Below, in pieces: positions 16,051-24,262 of a stretch of DNA of 64,000 nucleotides. The stretch is from Corynebacterium urinipleomorphum (GTDB lineage Bacteria; Actinomycetota; Actinomycetes; Mycobacteriales; Mycobacteriaceae). The notes beneath the pieces are model-generated. The model worked only from the letters and a program-made list of their open reading frames with translations, searched no databases and was not told the origin of the DNA. The stretch's first letter is position 1, and each line of letters begins with the position of its first letter. The translations under genes and the position numbers were made by a program. The stretch spans positions 349,029 through 413,028 of the forward strand of contig NZ_LT706963.1 of assembly GCF_900155535.1 (NCBI RefSeq), read 5' to 3'.

Positions 16051-17666
16051 GGCGACACAGCAGAGCGCGCGTAGCAGCGGCGCTCGGGCTGGTGGCGGCT
16101 CTGTCGGCGTGCAGCGGACCGTCGACGGCGGCGGAGGATGCCGACGGCAAAGCGAAGGTCGTGGCCACGACCTCGATCCTGGCGGACATCGTCTCCCACG
16201 TCGCTGGCGATGCCGCGGACGTGACGGAGCTGATCCCGGCGGGAGCGGACGCGCACAGCTACGAGCTCGGGCTGCGGGCCGTGCGCGACATCGCCTACGC
16301 CGATGCGGTGTTCACCAACGGGTTGCTGCTGGAGCCCCGGCAGCTGCAGCGCACCGTCGAGACCACGGCGCCGGAGGATGCGCCCGTCGTTCCTGTCGCC
16401 GAACAGGCGCAGCGACACGGTTTCCAGCCGCGGCTCCTCGTGGAGGATGCCGGTTTGGACGCGCCCTGGTTGGGGCTTCGCGTGGCTGTCCCGGAAGAAG
16501 ACAACGCAGCTGTGCCAAAAACAGCGGTTGCTGATCTGACGCTGACCGACGTCCAGGGGCCGGGGGACGCGGCCGCGTACATTGTGGGCACCTTCGGCAC
16601 CCCGGAGCTGCTGTTCAACTCCGCAGATGGCCTGAACGGGGATGATTCGACGACGCTTCCGGTGGATGCGCACACGCATGTCAGTTGGGCGTTCAGTAAG
16701 CCGGGGGTGTACACGCTCACTGTCGGTGCGCACGCACGCGCGGACGTGGGCGCGGCGCCGACGCCGCTGAAAGAGCAGACGTTCACCGTCGCGGTCGGGG
16801 TCGACCCGCACACGGCAGTGCCGGGCGCCGACGTGCTCGACCACGGCCACGTGGACATCGCGGCGGAATTCGGGCGCGACTACACCGGCAGGATTTCGCT
16901 GCTCGGAGACGCGCCGAAAGACGACCAACGAGGGGTCACGCAGTCCACGCGCCACGAACACGATCCGGCGACAACGGTCATCGCCGTGCCCAGCGCGACG
17001 CTCCAGGAGGTGCCGGCAGGGCGCGAGTACCGCTTCCTCGGCAACCCGGGCGATGAGACGTACCTGCTCCCGCAGGCAGTGCTGGGCAAGCATGTGCACG
17101 GCGAGTACGACCCGCACTTCTGGCACGACGCCCAAGCCGTGAAAGCGGTGGTCAAGGTCGTGCGCGACGAGCTGAGCGCGACGGATCCGCAGCACAGCGC
17201 GGACTACAGCACCAACGCCGAGAACTACCTCGCCGAGCTGGACGCGCTCGATGAGGAGATGAAGCAGACCCTGGGGGACATCCCGCAGGGCAACCGCAAC
17301 CTGGTCACCACGCACGACGGATACGGGTACCTCGCCGACGCGTACGGGCTCACTCTCGCCGGGTACGTCAGCCCGAACCCGTCGGTGGAGCCCAGCCCGC
17401 GCGATGTCATCGCGTTGACGCGCACATTGGAGAACCTCCACGTCCCGGCGGTCTTCCTTGAGCCCGCGGCGCAGAGCCGCCCGGCGGAGCTCACGCAAGT
17501 GGCGGGACGGCTCGGCATCCGCGTGTGCACGATCTGGGGCGACGCGCTCGACCCGCCCGGAAAAGGGCCTGCACGCAGCTATATCGACCTCATGCGCGCC
17601 AACGCCAACTCACTCGCCACTTGTTTGGCACCCACGAATCCCGCCCCAGAAAGGAACGACACATGA
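16047..17666 (+). CDS. Anchored-repeat ABC transporter, metal-binding lipoprotein with inserted repeat domain
   Basis: A 539-residue receptor. The lipobox LSAC (Cys22) predicts a membrane-anchored lipoprotein. The chain begins as a ZnuA/TroA-type (cluster A-I) protein: VVATTSILADIVSHVAGD ... LIPAGADAHSYEL. It is then interrupted at about residues 130-340 by an anchored-repeat domain (VDAHTHVSWAFSKPGVYTLTVGA). The second lobe resumes with DPHFWHDAQAVKAVVKVV, THDGYGYLADAYGL and IWGDALDPPG. His in DAHSYE, His in DPHFWHD, the Glu in FLEPAAQ and an Asp near WGD are the likely metal ligands. This matches the TIGR03772 family. It overlaps both neighbours by four bases. Metal identity (Zn or Mn) is inferred; the operator favours Zn. 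Confidence 0.88.
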   Translation: MRRHSRARVAAALGLVAALSACSGPSTAAEDADGKAKVVATTSILADIVSHVAGDAADVTELIPAGADAHSYELGLRAVRDIAYADAVFTNGLLLEPRQLQRTVETTAPEDAPVVPVAEQAQRHGFQPRLLVEDAGLDAPWLGLRVAVPEEDNAAVPKTAVADLTLTDVQGPGDAAAYIVGTFGTPELLFNSADGLNGDDSTTLPVDAHTHVSWAFSKPGVYTLTVGAHARADVGAAPTPLKEQTFTVAVGVDPHTAVPGADVLDHGHVDIAAEFGRDYTGRISLLGDAPKDDQRGVTQSTRHEHDPATTVIAVPSATLQEVPAGREYRFLGNPGDETYLLPQAVLGKHVHGEYDPHFWHDAQAVKAVVKVVRDELSATDPQHSADYSTNAENYLAELDALDEEMKQTLGDIPQGNRNLVTTHDGYGYLADAYGLTLAGYVSPNPSVEPSPRDVIALTRTLENLHVPAVFLEPAAQSRPAELTQVAGRLGIRVCTIWGDALDPPGKGPARSYIDLMRANANSLATCLAPTNPAPERNDT

Positions 17667-18664
17667 ACATCCGCACCAGCATCGCAGCATCCGTCCTCAC
17701 GGCAGGACTTCTCGGAGCAACGCTTATCGACGCCCCGTTAGCCCTCTCCCAAGCCCCCGGCGGCGATCCGGCCAGCGACCCAGCTCTGCAGCAGACGGTG
17801 CAGGACGACGAGAAAATCGCGCCGCTGGGGGAGAAAGTGGTGCTCTCCGCCGGGCACGCAGACCTCGGTCCGCTGTACGTGGACGGGGAATTGACCTTCA
17901 TGGTGCGCGATGATTCGCGGGTGCCGCCGGTGTGGCGCCATTTGGAGGACGTGGTCTTCGATGTCTCCGACGCGGCCAAGCAGACTCTGCCGGAGGGGGA
18001 GGATTTCGACTTCACCGGTGCGAAGGGCGGGGACGAGGTGTGGGTGGTCCCGCAGAACGAGGTCCCCGGCGTTCCGTGGCTGGGGTGGAACACCCAGTCG
18101 CCGAAGGTGGTGGACACCACCGACCGCGGTGTCAGCCTCGAATTCGGCGGCCACGAGGGCGAGGGCGATTTCTCCCTGTTCCTCCAGGCAGGCGGCTTCA
18201 GCGAACCTCAGCAGCTGTGGAATTCGCGTCTGAAGGGCTACCAGCCGATGTGGGTGGAGTTGAACACGCACACCCACGCCAACTGGGTGTTCACGAAGCC
18301 GGGCGTCCACCTTGTCGGCGTTCGTGCGGTGGTCAAAGACACAGACGGCACGGAGCACACCTCCGAGCAGGCCGTGCGCTTCGCAGTCGGCGACGGCACC
18401 GATGCGCAGCAGGCGGCCGCGGCGGAATTCGCGGGTCCCTGGCGCACAGCAGACGGCGACGGCAGCAGTGCCGCTCAGGGAAACGGGGAAAAGGGGGAAC
18501 AGGGTGACGTCGATAAGCAAGATGGCGCGATGTCTCCCGTCCTGTGGGTGCTCGGCGGACTCGCTGTCGCAGCTCTCGCCGTGGGCGCGTTGAGCGTCGT
18601 CTTCATGCGGCGTGCGCGCGCGACGCGCGATGAGGCGGCGGCGTCGATCGGCAGGGAGGGCTAA
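17663..18664 (+). CDS. Membrane-anchored surface repeat protein
   Basis: A 333-residue protein with a signal peptide (MNIRTSIAASVLTAGLLGA) and one anchored-repeat domain (VVLSAGHADLGPLYVDGEL ... VPWLGWNTQ ... HTHANWVFTKPGVHLVGV). An acidic low-complexity stalk and one C-terminal transmembrane helix (VLWVLGGLAVAALAVGAL) with a basic tail follow. No sortase motif is seen, so it is held by its membrane span. The ATG at 17663 overlaps the receptor gene's stop by four bases and has AAAGGAA upstream. It may pass or hold metal, or metal-bearing ligand, near the receptor; that role is inferred. Confidence 0.85.
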   Translation: MNIRTSIAASVLTAGLLGATLIDAPLALSQAPGGDPASDPALQQTVQDDEKIAPLGEKVVLSAGHADLGPLYVDGELTFMVRDDSRVPPVWRHLEDVVFDVSDAAKQTLPEGEDFDFTGAKGGDEVWVVPQNEVPGVPWLGWNTQSPKVVDTTDRGVSLEFGGHEGEGDFSLFLQAGGFSEPQQLWNSRLKGYQPMWVELNTHTHANWVFTKPGVHLVGVRAVVKDTDGTEHTSEQAVRFAVGDGTDAQQAAAAEFAGPWRTADGDGSSAAQGNGEKGEQGDVDKQDGAMSPVLWVLGGLAVAALAVGALSVVFMRRARATRDEAAASIGREG

Positions 18665-19464
18665 TGGGGCGTTGCCTGCAGGAACCCGTCGTCACGGCGG
18701 AAGGCGTCGGTGTCGATTACGGCGCGGCGCGGATTTTCGAGGACGTCGATTTCTCGGTTAACGCCGGTGAATTCGTCGGCCTGCTCGGGCCGAATGGCGC
18801 GGGAAAGACGACGCTGATGCGTGCGCTGCTCGGCCTCGTGCCGGTGCGCGCCGGGTCGGTGGCTGTCGCGGGGCGCACGGGGAAGGCAGCGCGCCGTGCG
18901 GTGGGGTACGTCCCGCAGCGGCACTCTGTGGCCTGGGATTTTCCCATCGATGTCTACTCGATGGTGCTCGGCGGGCGGCTGAGTCTGCGCCCGTGGTGGC
19001 GCCCGGCGGGACGAGCGGACCACATCGCGGCGGCGAAAGCTGTCGAGCAAGTCGGGCTGTGGGAGCTGCGCGCCCGTCCCGTGGGCAAGCTCTCGGGTGG
19101 CCAGCGGCAACGCGTTCTCGTGGCGCGTGCGTTGGCGCGCAACCCGGAGCTTTTGCTTCTCGACGAACCGTTCACCGGCCTCGACATTCCCACCACTGAG
19201 CAGCTCCTGGCGCTCTTCCGGGAGCTGGTGGACGCCGGTGTCGCTGTGGTGATGTCCACCCACAACATCGCGGAGGCCGTGTATTCCTGCGACCGGCTGG
19301 TGCTGTTCAACCGCGGCATCATCGCCGACGGCGCCCCGGACGCGCTCGCCGACCCGGAACCGTGGTCGACGACCTTCGGGGTGGATCCGCACTCGCGGTG
19401 GCTCGCCGGGATTGGGCTGGATTTCGCGCATTCTGCCGGCGACCGAGGAGGTGCCCGTGCCTGA
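18664..19464 (+). CDS. Anchored-repeat-type ABC transporter, ATP-binding protein
   Basis: A 266-residue ABC ATPase of the metal-transporter (ZnuC/MntB) class. It has Walker A GPNGAGKTT, a Q-loop in VGYVPQRHSV, signature LSGGQRQRV, Walker B LLLLDEP with its catalytic Glu implied, and the H-loop STHN. Its start codon overlaps the stop of the preceding gene by one base. Together with the downstream permease it forms the importer served by the lipoprotein at 16047. The family match is TIGR03771. Confidence 0.93.
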   Translation: MGRCLQEPVVTAEGVGVDYGAARIFEDVDFSVNAGEFVGLLGPNGAGKTTLMRALLGLVPVRAGSVAVAGRTGKAARRAVGYVPQRHSVAWDFPIDVYSMVLGGRLSLRPWWRPAGRADHIAAAKAVEQVGLWELRARPVGKLSGGQRQRVLVARALARNPELLLLDEPFTGLDIPTTEQLLALFRELVDAGVAVVMSTHNIAEAVYSCDRLVLFNRGIIADGAPDALADPEPWSTTFGVDPHSRWLAGIGLDFAHSAGDRGGARA

Positions 19465-20359
19465 GATCAGTTTCTGGCAATTCTTGGTCGACCTGACCAA
19501 CCCGCAACTGGGCTTCTTGCCGCGCGCACTGATCGTCGCGGTGATCGCGTCGGTGGTGTGCGCGGTGGTGGGCTGCTACGTGGTGCTGCGCGGTATGGCG
19601 TTCATTGGCGACGCCGTCGCGCACGCCGTGTTCCCGGGGCTCGCGGTGGCGTTCGCCCTGCAGGTCTCGGTGCTGCTCGGCGGCGCTGTCGCGGGCATGG
19701 TCGTGGCAGTGCTCATCGCGGTGTTCTCGCAGCGTGAGAGAGTGAAAGAAGACACCGTGATCGGCATCTTCTTCGCCGCCGCCTTCGCACTCGGCCTGGT
19801 GGTCATCTCCCGGGTGGAGGGCTACACCGCCTCACTGACGTCGTTCTTGTTCGGCTCGCTGACCGGCGTGTCCACCAGCGACATGTGGGTCTCCCTGGGC
19901 GCCGGAACAGTCGTGGTGGCGCTGATCCTCGGGCTGCAGCCGTGGCTGACGGCGGTGAGCCTCGACCGGGAGACCGCCCGCTCCATGAACCTTCCCGTGC
20001 TGGCGCTCGACTTGCTGCTGTACCTGGCGGTGACGACGGCGGTGGTGATCTCGGTGCGCACGATCGGCAACATTCTCGTCGTCGCGCTGCTGGTCACCCC
20101 GGCTGCGATCGCCCGGATGTACACGGACAAGCTCGGCGTCATGATGGCGCTCGCCGCCGGTGCCGGTGTCACCGGTTCAGTGCTCGGCGTGTGGCTGTCC
20201 TGGGCGTACGACACCCCCACCGGCGCCACCGTCGTGCTGTGCCTGACCGCGATCTTTGTTCTCAGCTGGCTGTTTTCTCCCCAGCAAGGCCTTGTCACCG
20301 AGCGCATCCGTAACCGCGCATCGAAAGAAAGGATGACCGTTGATGCAGGTTCCCGTTGA
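19457..20359 (+). CDS. Anchored-repeat-type ABC transporter, permease
   Basis: A 300-residue ABC-3 type (ZnuB/TroC-like) inner-membrane permease with about eight hydrophobic spans. The family regions YVVLRGMAFIGDAVAHAVFPG and VISVRTIGNILVVALLVTPAA-A are clear. GTG at 19457 has GAGGAGG (19445-19451) five bases upstream, better placed than the in-frame ATG at 19412. It therefore overlaps the ATPase gene by eight bases. The cytoplasmic tail ends KERMTVDAGSR and overlaps the next gene. It corresponds to TIGR03770. Confidence 0.9.
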   Translation: MPEISFWQFLVDLTNPQLGFLPRALIVAVIASVVCAVVGCYVVLRGMAFIGDAVAHAVFPGLAVAFALQVSVLLGGAVAGMVVAVLIAVFSQRERVKEDTVIGIFFAAAFALGLVVISRVEGYTASLTSFLFGSLTGVSTSDMWVSLGAGTVVVALILGLQPWLTAVSLDRETARSMNLPVLALDLLLYLAVTTAVVISVRTIGNILVVALLVTPAAIARMYTDKLGVMMALAAGAGVTGSVLGVWLSWAYDTPTGATVVLCLTAIFVLSWLFSPQQGLVTERIRNRASKERMTVDAGSR

Positions 20360-22895
20360 TACCTCGACTCTGACTCTCCGCCGCACGGTCGCGGTGGCGG
20401 CCGCCGGATTCTTCGCCGTGAGCAGCGGGGCGTTTGCAGGCCCCGCGGCGCACGCGGCCGACAACGCCGATAAGCCGGCCGCCACGAGCGGCAGCCACGT
20501 TCCCGGCGACGCCGGCTACGGCGTGGACCTTCCCGCGGACACGACGATGACCGCGCAGGACGGCAAAGAGGTCGAGCACCCCTGCGCAGGCAGGAAGCTC
20601 GCGTACCACTCCCACGTCGACGGGCTGTACGGCACGCGCGACGCGGACAAGAAGCTCGCTGTCATGGCTGTCGACGGCCAGTCCGTCGTGCCGATGGACG
20701 ACCTCTGCTTCCGTCTCGCCCCCGATGCGGATCCCGACGGCAAGGAGCTGAGCCGCATCGTCGTTCCGGACTCGAAGGACTTGTCTTTCCTCGGCGAGCC
20801 CGGGTCACTTGTCTGGTCGGCTCCGCAGTCGGTGAGCTTCGTCGATAACTGGCGCCCGATCTGGGCGGGCCTGGGCGCATTCGACCCGAACCACGAGATC
20901 GGCGGGAAGGTTCCCGACAACTTCACAGACGACACGATGCACTTCGACCTGAAGGACTTCTCCGGCCCGGGGGAGATGAACGTCTTCTTCGGCGGCGAGG
21001 GCGACCTCGAGCACGTGTTCAACAGCGCCGACGACAGCAAGCACACGATCGATTACGAGGTGGGCGCGCACGGCCACTTCAACTGGACATTCTCCAAGCC
21101 GGGCATTTACGCCATCACGTGGCAGGGTCGCGCGGACCTCAAGGACGGCTCACAGGAGCTGACTGAGCCCGTCACCCAGTACTGGCTCGTCGGCTTCGAC
21201 GAGGAAGTCGGCCTGCCGGAGGGCACCACGAAGGAACTCCGCCCCATCACCACGCCCGCCGGTGAGGACGCTGCGCCTCCGGCGGACGAAGGAACACCCG
21301 CACCCGAGGAACCGAAGCCCGGCACCCCGAAGCCGGATACGCCGGGCACGCCCGCCCCGCCGCGCGGCGACGCGAAATGCCATGCGGCACGGGCGTTCGC
21401 GGGCAAACCGGACACCTTCATCTCCCAGGGCCACCTCGACATCGCGCTCGCCGGCGGCGGGGAGGAGCCACTGTCGTTCACGCTTCGCGACGGATCGACC
21501 CCCGGAAAGACCGTTTCCCGTGAAAGCGGCTCCTTCGCCCTCGAAGTCCCCGACACCGCGAAGGCGAACCCGAAGGGCGCCATCCGCGACGCACTGCCCG
21601 GTAAACCCGAGACCCTGTGGACGCTGCCCCAGTCTCAGAAGAAAGGTCTTCCGTGGCCCGGCTTTTCCACTGAGCACCTCGCGCCGGGCACCCTCGATGC
21701 GGGCAGCACGGTGGAGGTGTCCATCAACGACTTCACCGGTCCGGGACGCATGCTGGCCTGGCATGAGTCCCTGTCGGACATCAAGGTCGAGCTGGACTCC
21801 GGCGACCGCAGTAAGAAACTGACCTACCCGGTGAACTCCCACGACCACCTGGCCTACGGATTCGACGCGCCTGGCTACTACACGGTGCAGTACCGCGTGA
21901 CTGGCACGACTGCCGACGGCGCCGACATCGACGAGACCATCGATGTGCCCTTCCTCGTGGGCGACGACACTATCGCCGCCGCACACTCAGCCAAGGATGC
22001 CGGTTACGCCGACCTCGGCGGTGCCGACGAACTCTGCGCCGCAGCGGAGCCCGGCGGCTCCGGTGCCGACGATTCCACCGACACCGGCGACGGCACCGGC
22101 ACCGGCACCGGCAACAGCAACAGCAATCCGTGGACCACCAAGGACATCGGGGCGGTCGAAGCCAGCGTGAAGAAATTCGGCAAGCAGCTCGACGCGAGCC
22201 TGCGCGCCATCGCCGAAGCCAACGAGCAGGCCAAGGCCGACGAGAAGACCGCCACCGGCGGCGCAAAGAAAGCGCCACGAACAGCCGACGAGAAAAAACA
22301 GGCCAAAAACCAGTCCAAGAAATCGGCTAAAGAATCGACTACCGGAAGCAACGCAGACAAGAGCGCCAGCACCGTCAGCGGCTCGAACACCTCAACCGGC
22401 AACAGCGCGGACACATCGGCGGCGCTGAACACAGTGACCACGTCTGCCGCGACCGACGCCGTCGGCGTGCCCGCATCGACGAACCTCGCCGCGTCCTCGA
22501 GCACCGGCAGCACCACCTCGCACAACGACGTCGCGCAGCCCGCGGCAGCCACCGGCAGTGACGCCAGCGCAGACACCCAGGACTCCGCAGAAACTGAGGG
22601 CACAGACAACGGAACAACGGACAGCACCGAACCAGAAGGGGAGGAGTCGTCGCCGATCCGCTCGTCGATCGACGGGGACAACCTCGAGTACATGGACGAG
22701 GAAGGTGAAGGTGGACCGGAAGAGAAACCGGCGAGCCTCGACGGGGCAGGGGCGCTCGCCTCACTCACGGCCGGCGGTTTCTGGTCCGGATTGGCGCTGG
22801 GCATCGGCGTGATGGCGCTCGTGGGCGGCATCGTGCTCTTCGACGCCGCACGGCGCATGATCAAGGATTTGGAGAAATCCAGAAGGCCACGTTAA
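20343..22895 (+). CDS. ABC-transporter-associated repeat protein (large surface protein)
   Basis: An 850-residue secreted protein of the TIGR03773 type. The signal peptide ends near GPAAHAAD. Two anchored-repeat domains are visible (HSHVDGLYGTRDADKKL ... HGHFNWTFSKPGIYAITW; QGHLDIALAGGGEEPLSF ... HDHLAYGFDAPGYYTVQY). A Pro/Glu spacer separates them. About 240 residues of Ser/Thr/Asp/Lys-rich sequence (roughly 590-800) form a wall-spanning stalk. A C-terminal transmembrane helix (FWSGLALGIGVMALVGGIVL) and basic tail anchor it. AAGGA precedes the ATG, which lies inside the permease gene. It probably presents the repeat domains outside the cell envelope. Confidence 0.87.
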   Translation: MQVPVDTSTLTLRRTVAVAAAGFFAVSSGAFAGPAAHAADNADKPAATSGSHVPGDAGYGVDLPADTTMTAQDGKEVEHPCAGRKLAYHSHVDGLYGTRDADKKLAVMAVDGQSVVPMDDLCFRLAPDADPDGKELSRIVVPDSKDLSFLGEPGSLVWSAPQSVSFVDNWRPIWAGLGAFDPNHEIGGKVPDNFTDDTMHFDLKDFSGPGEMNVFFGGEGDLEHVFNSADDSKHTIDYEVGAHGHFNWTFSKPGIYAITWQGRADLKDGSQELTEPVTQYWLVGFDEEVGLPEGTTKELRPITTPAGEDAAPPADEGTPAPEEPKPGTPKPDTPGTPAPPRGDAKCHAARAFAGKPDTFISQGHLDIALAGGGEEPLSFTLRDGSTPGKTVSRESGSFALEVPDTAKANPKGAIRDALPGKPETLWTLPQSQKKGLPWPGFSTEHLAPGTLDAGSTVEVSINDFTGPGRMLAWHESLSDIKVELDSGDRSKKLTYPVNSHDHLAYGFDAPGYYTVQYRVTGTTADGADIDETIDVPFLVGDDTIAAAHSAKDAGYADLGGADELCAAAEPGGSGADDSTDTGDGTGTGTGNSNSNPWTTKDIGAVEASVKKFGKQLDASLRAIAEANEQAKADEKTATGGAKKAPRTADEKKQAKNQSKKSAKESTTGSNADKSASTVSGSNTSTGNSADTSAALNTVTTSAATDAVGVPASTNLAASSSTGSTTSHNDVAQPAAATGSDASADTQDSAETEGTDNGTTDSTEPEGEESSPIRSSIDGDNLEYMDEEGEGGPEEKPASLDGAGALASLTAGGFWSGLALGIGVMALVGGIVLFDAARRMIKDLEKSRRPR

Positions 22896-22898
22896 AGT
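22869..22898 (+). promoter_or_regulatory. Promoter of the rplJL operon
   Basis: TTGGAG (22869-22874), 18-base spacer, TAAAGT (22893-22898). The -10 box contains the stop codon of the preceding gene. It would give a leader of about 230 bases before rplJ. Confidence 0.5.
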
Positions 22899-22904
22899 AA
22901 CCAA

Positions 22905-23135
22905 CCGAAGTTTGAACGGGAGAAATCCCGAGCTCAAGTTTCACCGAAGACCGTCGGTCACTCGACCGGAGCCACTCCGGAAGAGTCGAAGGAATCCCCC
23001 TAGGGATCGGCCCACGCAGGAGAAACGTGGCATTCCTCCGCGCTTTGACGCGCTTGTGCCTCGTGCTTCTGCACGGGGCAATTTTCATTGCTCCGGGCGG
23101 ACAAGACATGAAGTAATGGGAAGGAGGCGTGTGTC
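22905..23135 (+). ncRNA. rplJ leader (probable L10-responsive leader) with a candidate leader peptide
   Basis: This 5' region is strongly structured. CGGGA-GAAA-TCCCG (about 22917-22930) is flanked by outer pairing between GAAGTTTGA and TCAAGTTTC. Leaders of rplJL commonly bind the L10(L12)4 complex for feedback control; I infer that role from position and structure. A 29-codon frame (GTG 23027 to TAA 23114-23116) has CAGGAG six bases upstream and encodes a hydrophobic peptide. It ends 19 bases before rplJ. Confidence 0.5.
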
Positions 23136-23657
23136 ATGGCAAACCCGAAGAACACGGCTGAGCTCGCTGCCTTGAAGGAGAAGTTCAAGGACGCTAGCTC
23201 TGTCTTCCTCACCGAGTACCGCGGCCTGACTGTGAGTCAGCTGCAGGAGCTGCGCGGTGAGCTCGGATTTGACGTTGAACTGCACGTCGCCAAGAACACC
23301 CTCGTGAAGATCGCTGCCAATGAGCACGGTATCGAGGGTCTCGATGATCTCCTGACCGGCCCGACCGCTGTTGCCTTTGTCAAGGGTGACGCAACGGTTG
23401 ACGCCGCCAAGACGATGAAGAAGTTCGCCAAGGATAACGACCTGTTCGTTATCAAGGGCGGCTACATGGACGGTAACGCTCTCGACGCAGCTCAGGTGGC
23501 TGCTGTCGCAGAGATGGACAACCGCGAGACCACTCTGTCCAAGCTCGCCGGCGCATTCCAGGGTTCTCTGGCGAAGGCTGCTGGCCTGTTCCAGGCTCCG
23601 GCATCCAAGACGGCACGACTCGTTGCCGCACTGCAGGACAAGCAGGAAGCCGCGTAA
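23136..23657 (+). CDS. rplJ: 50S ribosomal protein L10
   Basis: A 173-residue L10, the base of the ribosomal stalk. The N-terminal rRNA-binding domain has VFLTEYRGLTVSQLQELR and VAKNTLVKIAANE. The C-terminal helix (residues ~135-173, SKLAGAFQGSLAKAAGLFQ) binds L12 dimers. Shine-Dalgarno AAGGAGG. Co-transcribed with rplL 70 bases downstream. Confidence 0.97.
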   Translation: MANPKNTAELAALKEKFKDASSVFLTEYRGLTVSQLQELRGELGFDVELHVAKNTLVKIAANEHGIEGLDDLLTGPTAVAFVKGDATVDAAKTMKKFAKDNDLFVIKGGYMDGNALDAAQVAAVAEMDNRETTLSKLAGAFQGSLAKAAGLFQAPASKTARLVAALQDKQEAA

Positions 23658-23727
23658 GGCGACTTCCATCACAAGTACGCACACCAAACATCTGGCCGCA
23701 TAAGGCCACAACAGAAAGGAAGCCACC

Positions 23728-24117
23728 ATGGCTAAGCTCTCCAAGGATGAGCTCATTGAGCAGTTCAAGGAAATGACCCTTATTGAACTTTCCGAGTTCC
23801 TGAAGGAATTCGAGGAGGTCTTCGACGTGACCGCTGCCGCTCCGGTCGCTGCTGTTGCAGCTGCTCCGGGCGCTGCTGGCGATGCCCCGGCTGAGGAGGA
23901 GAAGGACGAGTTCGACGTCGTTCTCGAGGCTGCTGGCGACAAGAAGATCGGTGTCATTAAGGCTGTCCGCGAGATCGTCTCCGGCCTGGGCCTGAAGGAC
24001 GCTAAGGAGATGGTTGAGGGCGCACCGAAGGCCATCCTCGAGGGCGCTAACAAGGACGACGCTGAGGCTGCTAAGGCCAAGCTGGAAGAGGCTGGCGCAA
24101 CCGTCACCCTCAAGTAA
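23728..24117 (+). CDS. rplL: 50S ribosomal protein L7/L12
   Basis: A 129-residue L12. The N-terminal dimerisation helices ([21 protein letters not shown]) precede an Ala/Pro-rich hinge ([20 protein letters not shown]). The C-terminal factor-binding domain is [32 protein letters not shown]. It recruits translational GTPases. Shine-Dalgarno GAAAGGAA. Confidence 0.97.
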   Translation: MAKLSKDELIEQFKEMTLIELSEFLKEFEEVFDVTAAAPVAAVAAAPGAAGDAPAEEEKDEFDVVLEAAGDKKIGVIKAVREIVSGLGLKDAKEMVEGAPKAILEGANKDDAEAAKAKLEEAGATVTLK

Positions 24118-24144
24118 GCTCCTCGAAGCTTCAACGAGCATCAT

Positions 24145-24174
24145 GCCCTCGTCGCTTAGCGACGGGGGCTTTTG
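24145..24174 (+). terminator. Terminator after rplL
   Basis: GCCCTCGTCGC (24145-24155), loop TTA, GCGACGGGGGC (24159-24169), then TTTTGCC. One G-T pair in the stem. Confidence 0.88.
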
Positions 24175-24248
24175 CCGTATCTGCCCACCTGCCCCGCACC
24201 GTCACGAGCGTTGAACCTTTGGTTTTCGTCCGCGTTCGGGTGCCCTTG

Positions 24249-24262
24249 TAGACTCGCTCGCA
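24249..24262 (+). promoter_or_regulatory. Leaderless promoter (-10 TAGACT) of the DUF3068 gene
   Basis: TAGACT (24249-24254) is seven bases before the ATG at 24262, with no Shine-Dalgarno. It is the same hexamer and nearly the same spacing as at menG. This supports 24262 over longer in-frame starts. Confidence 0.5.
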
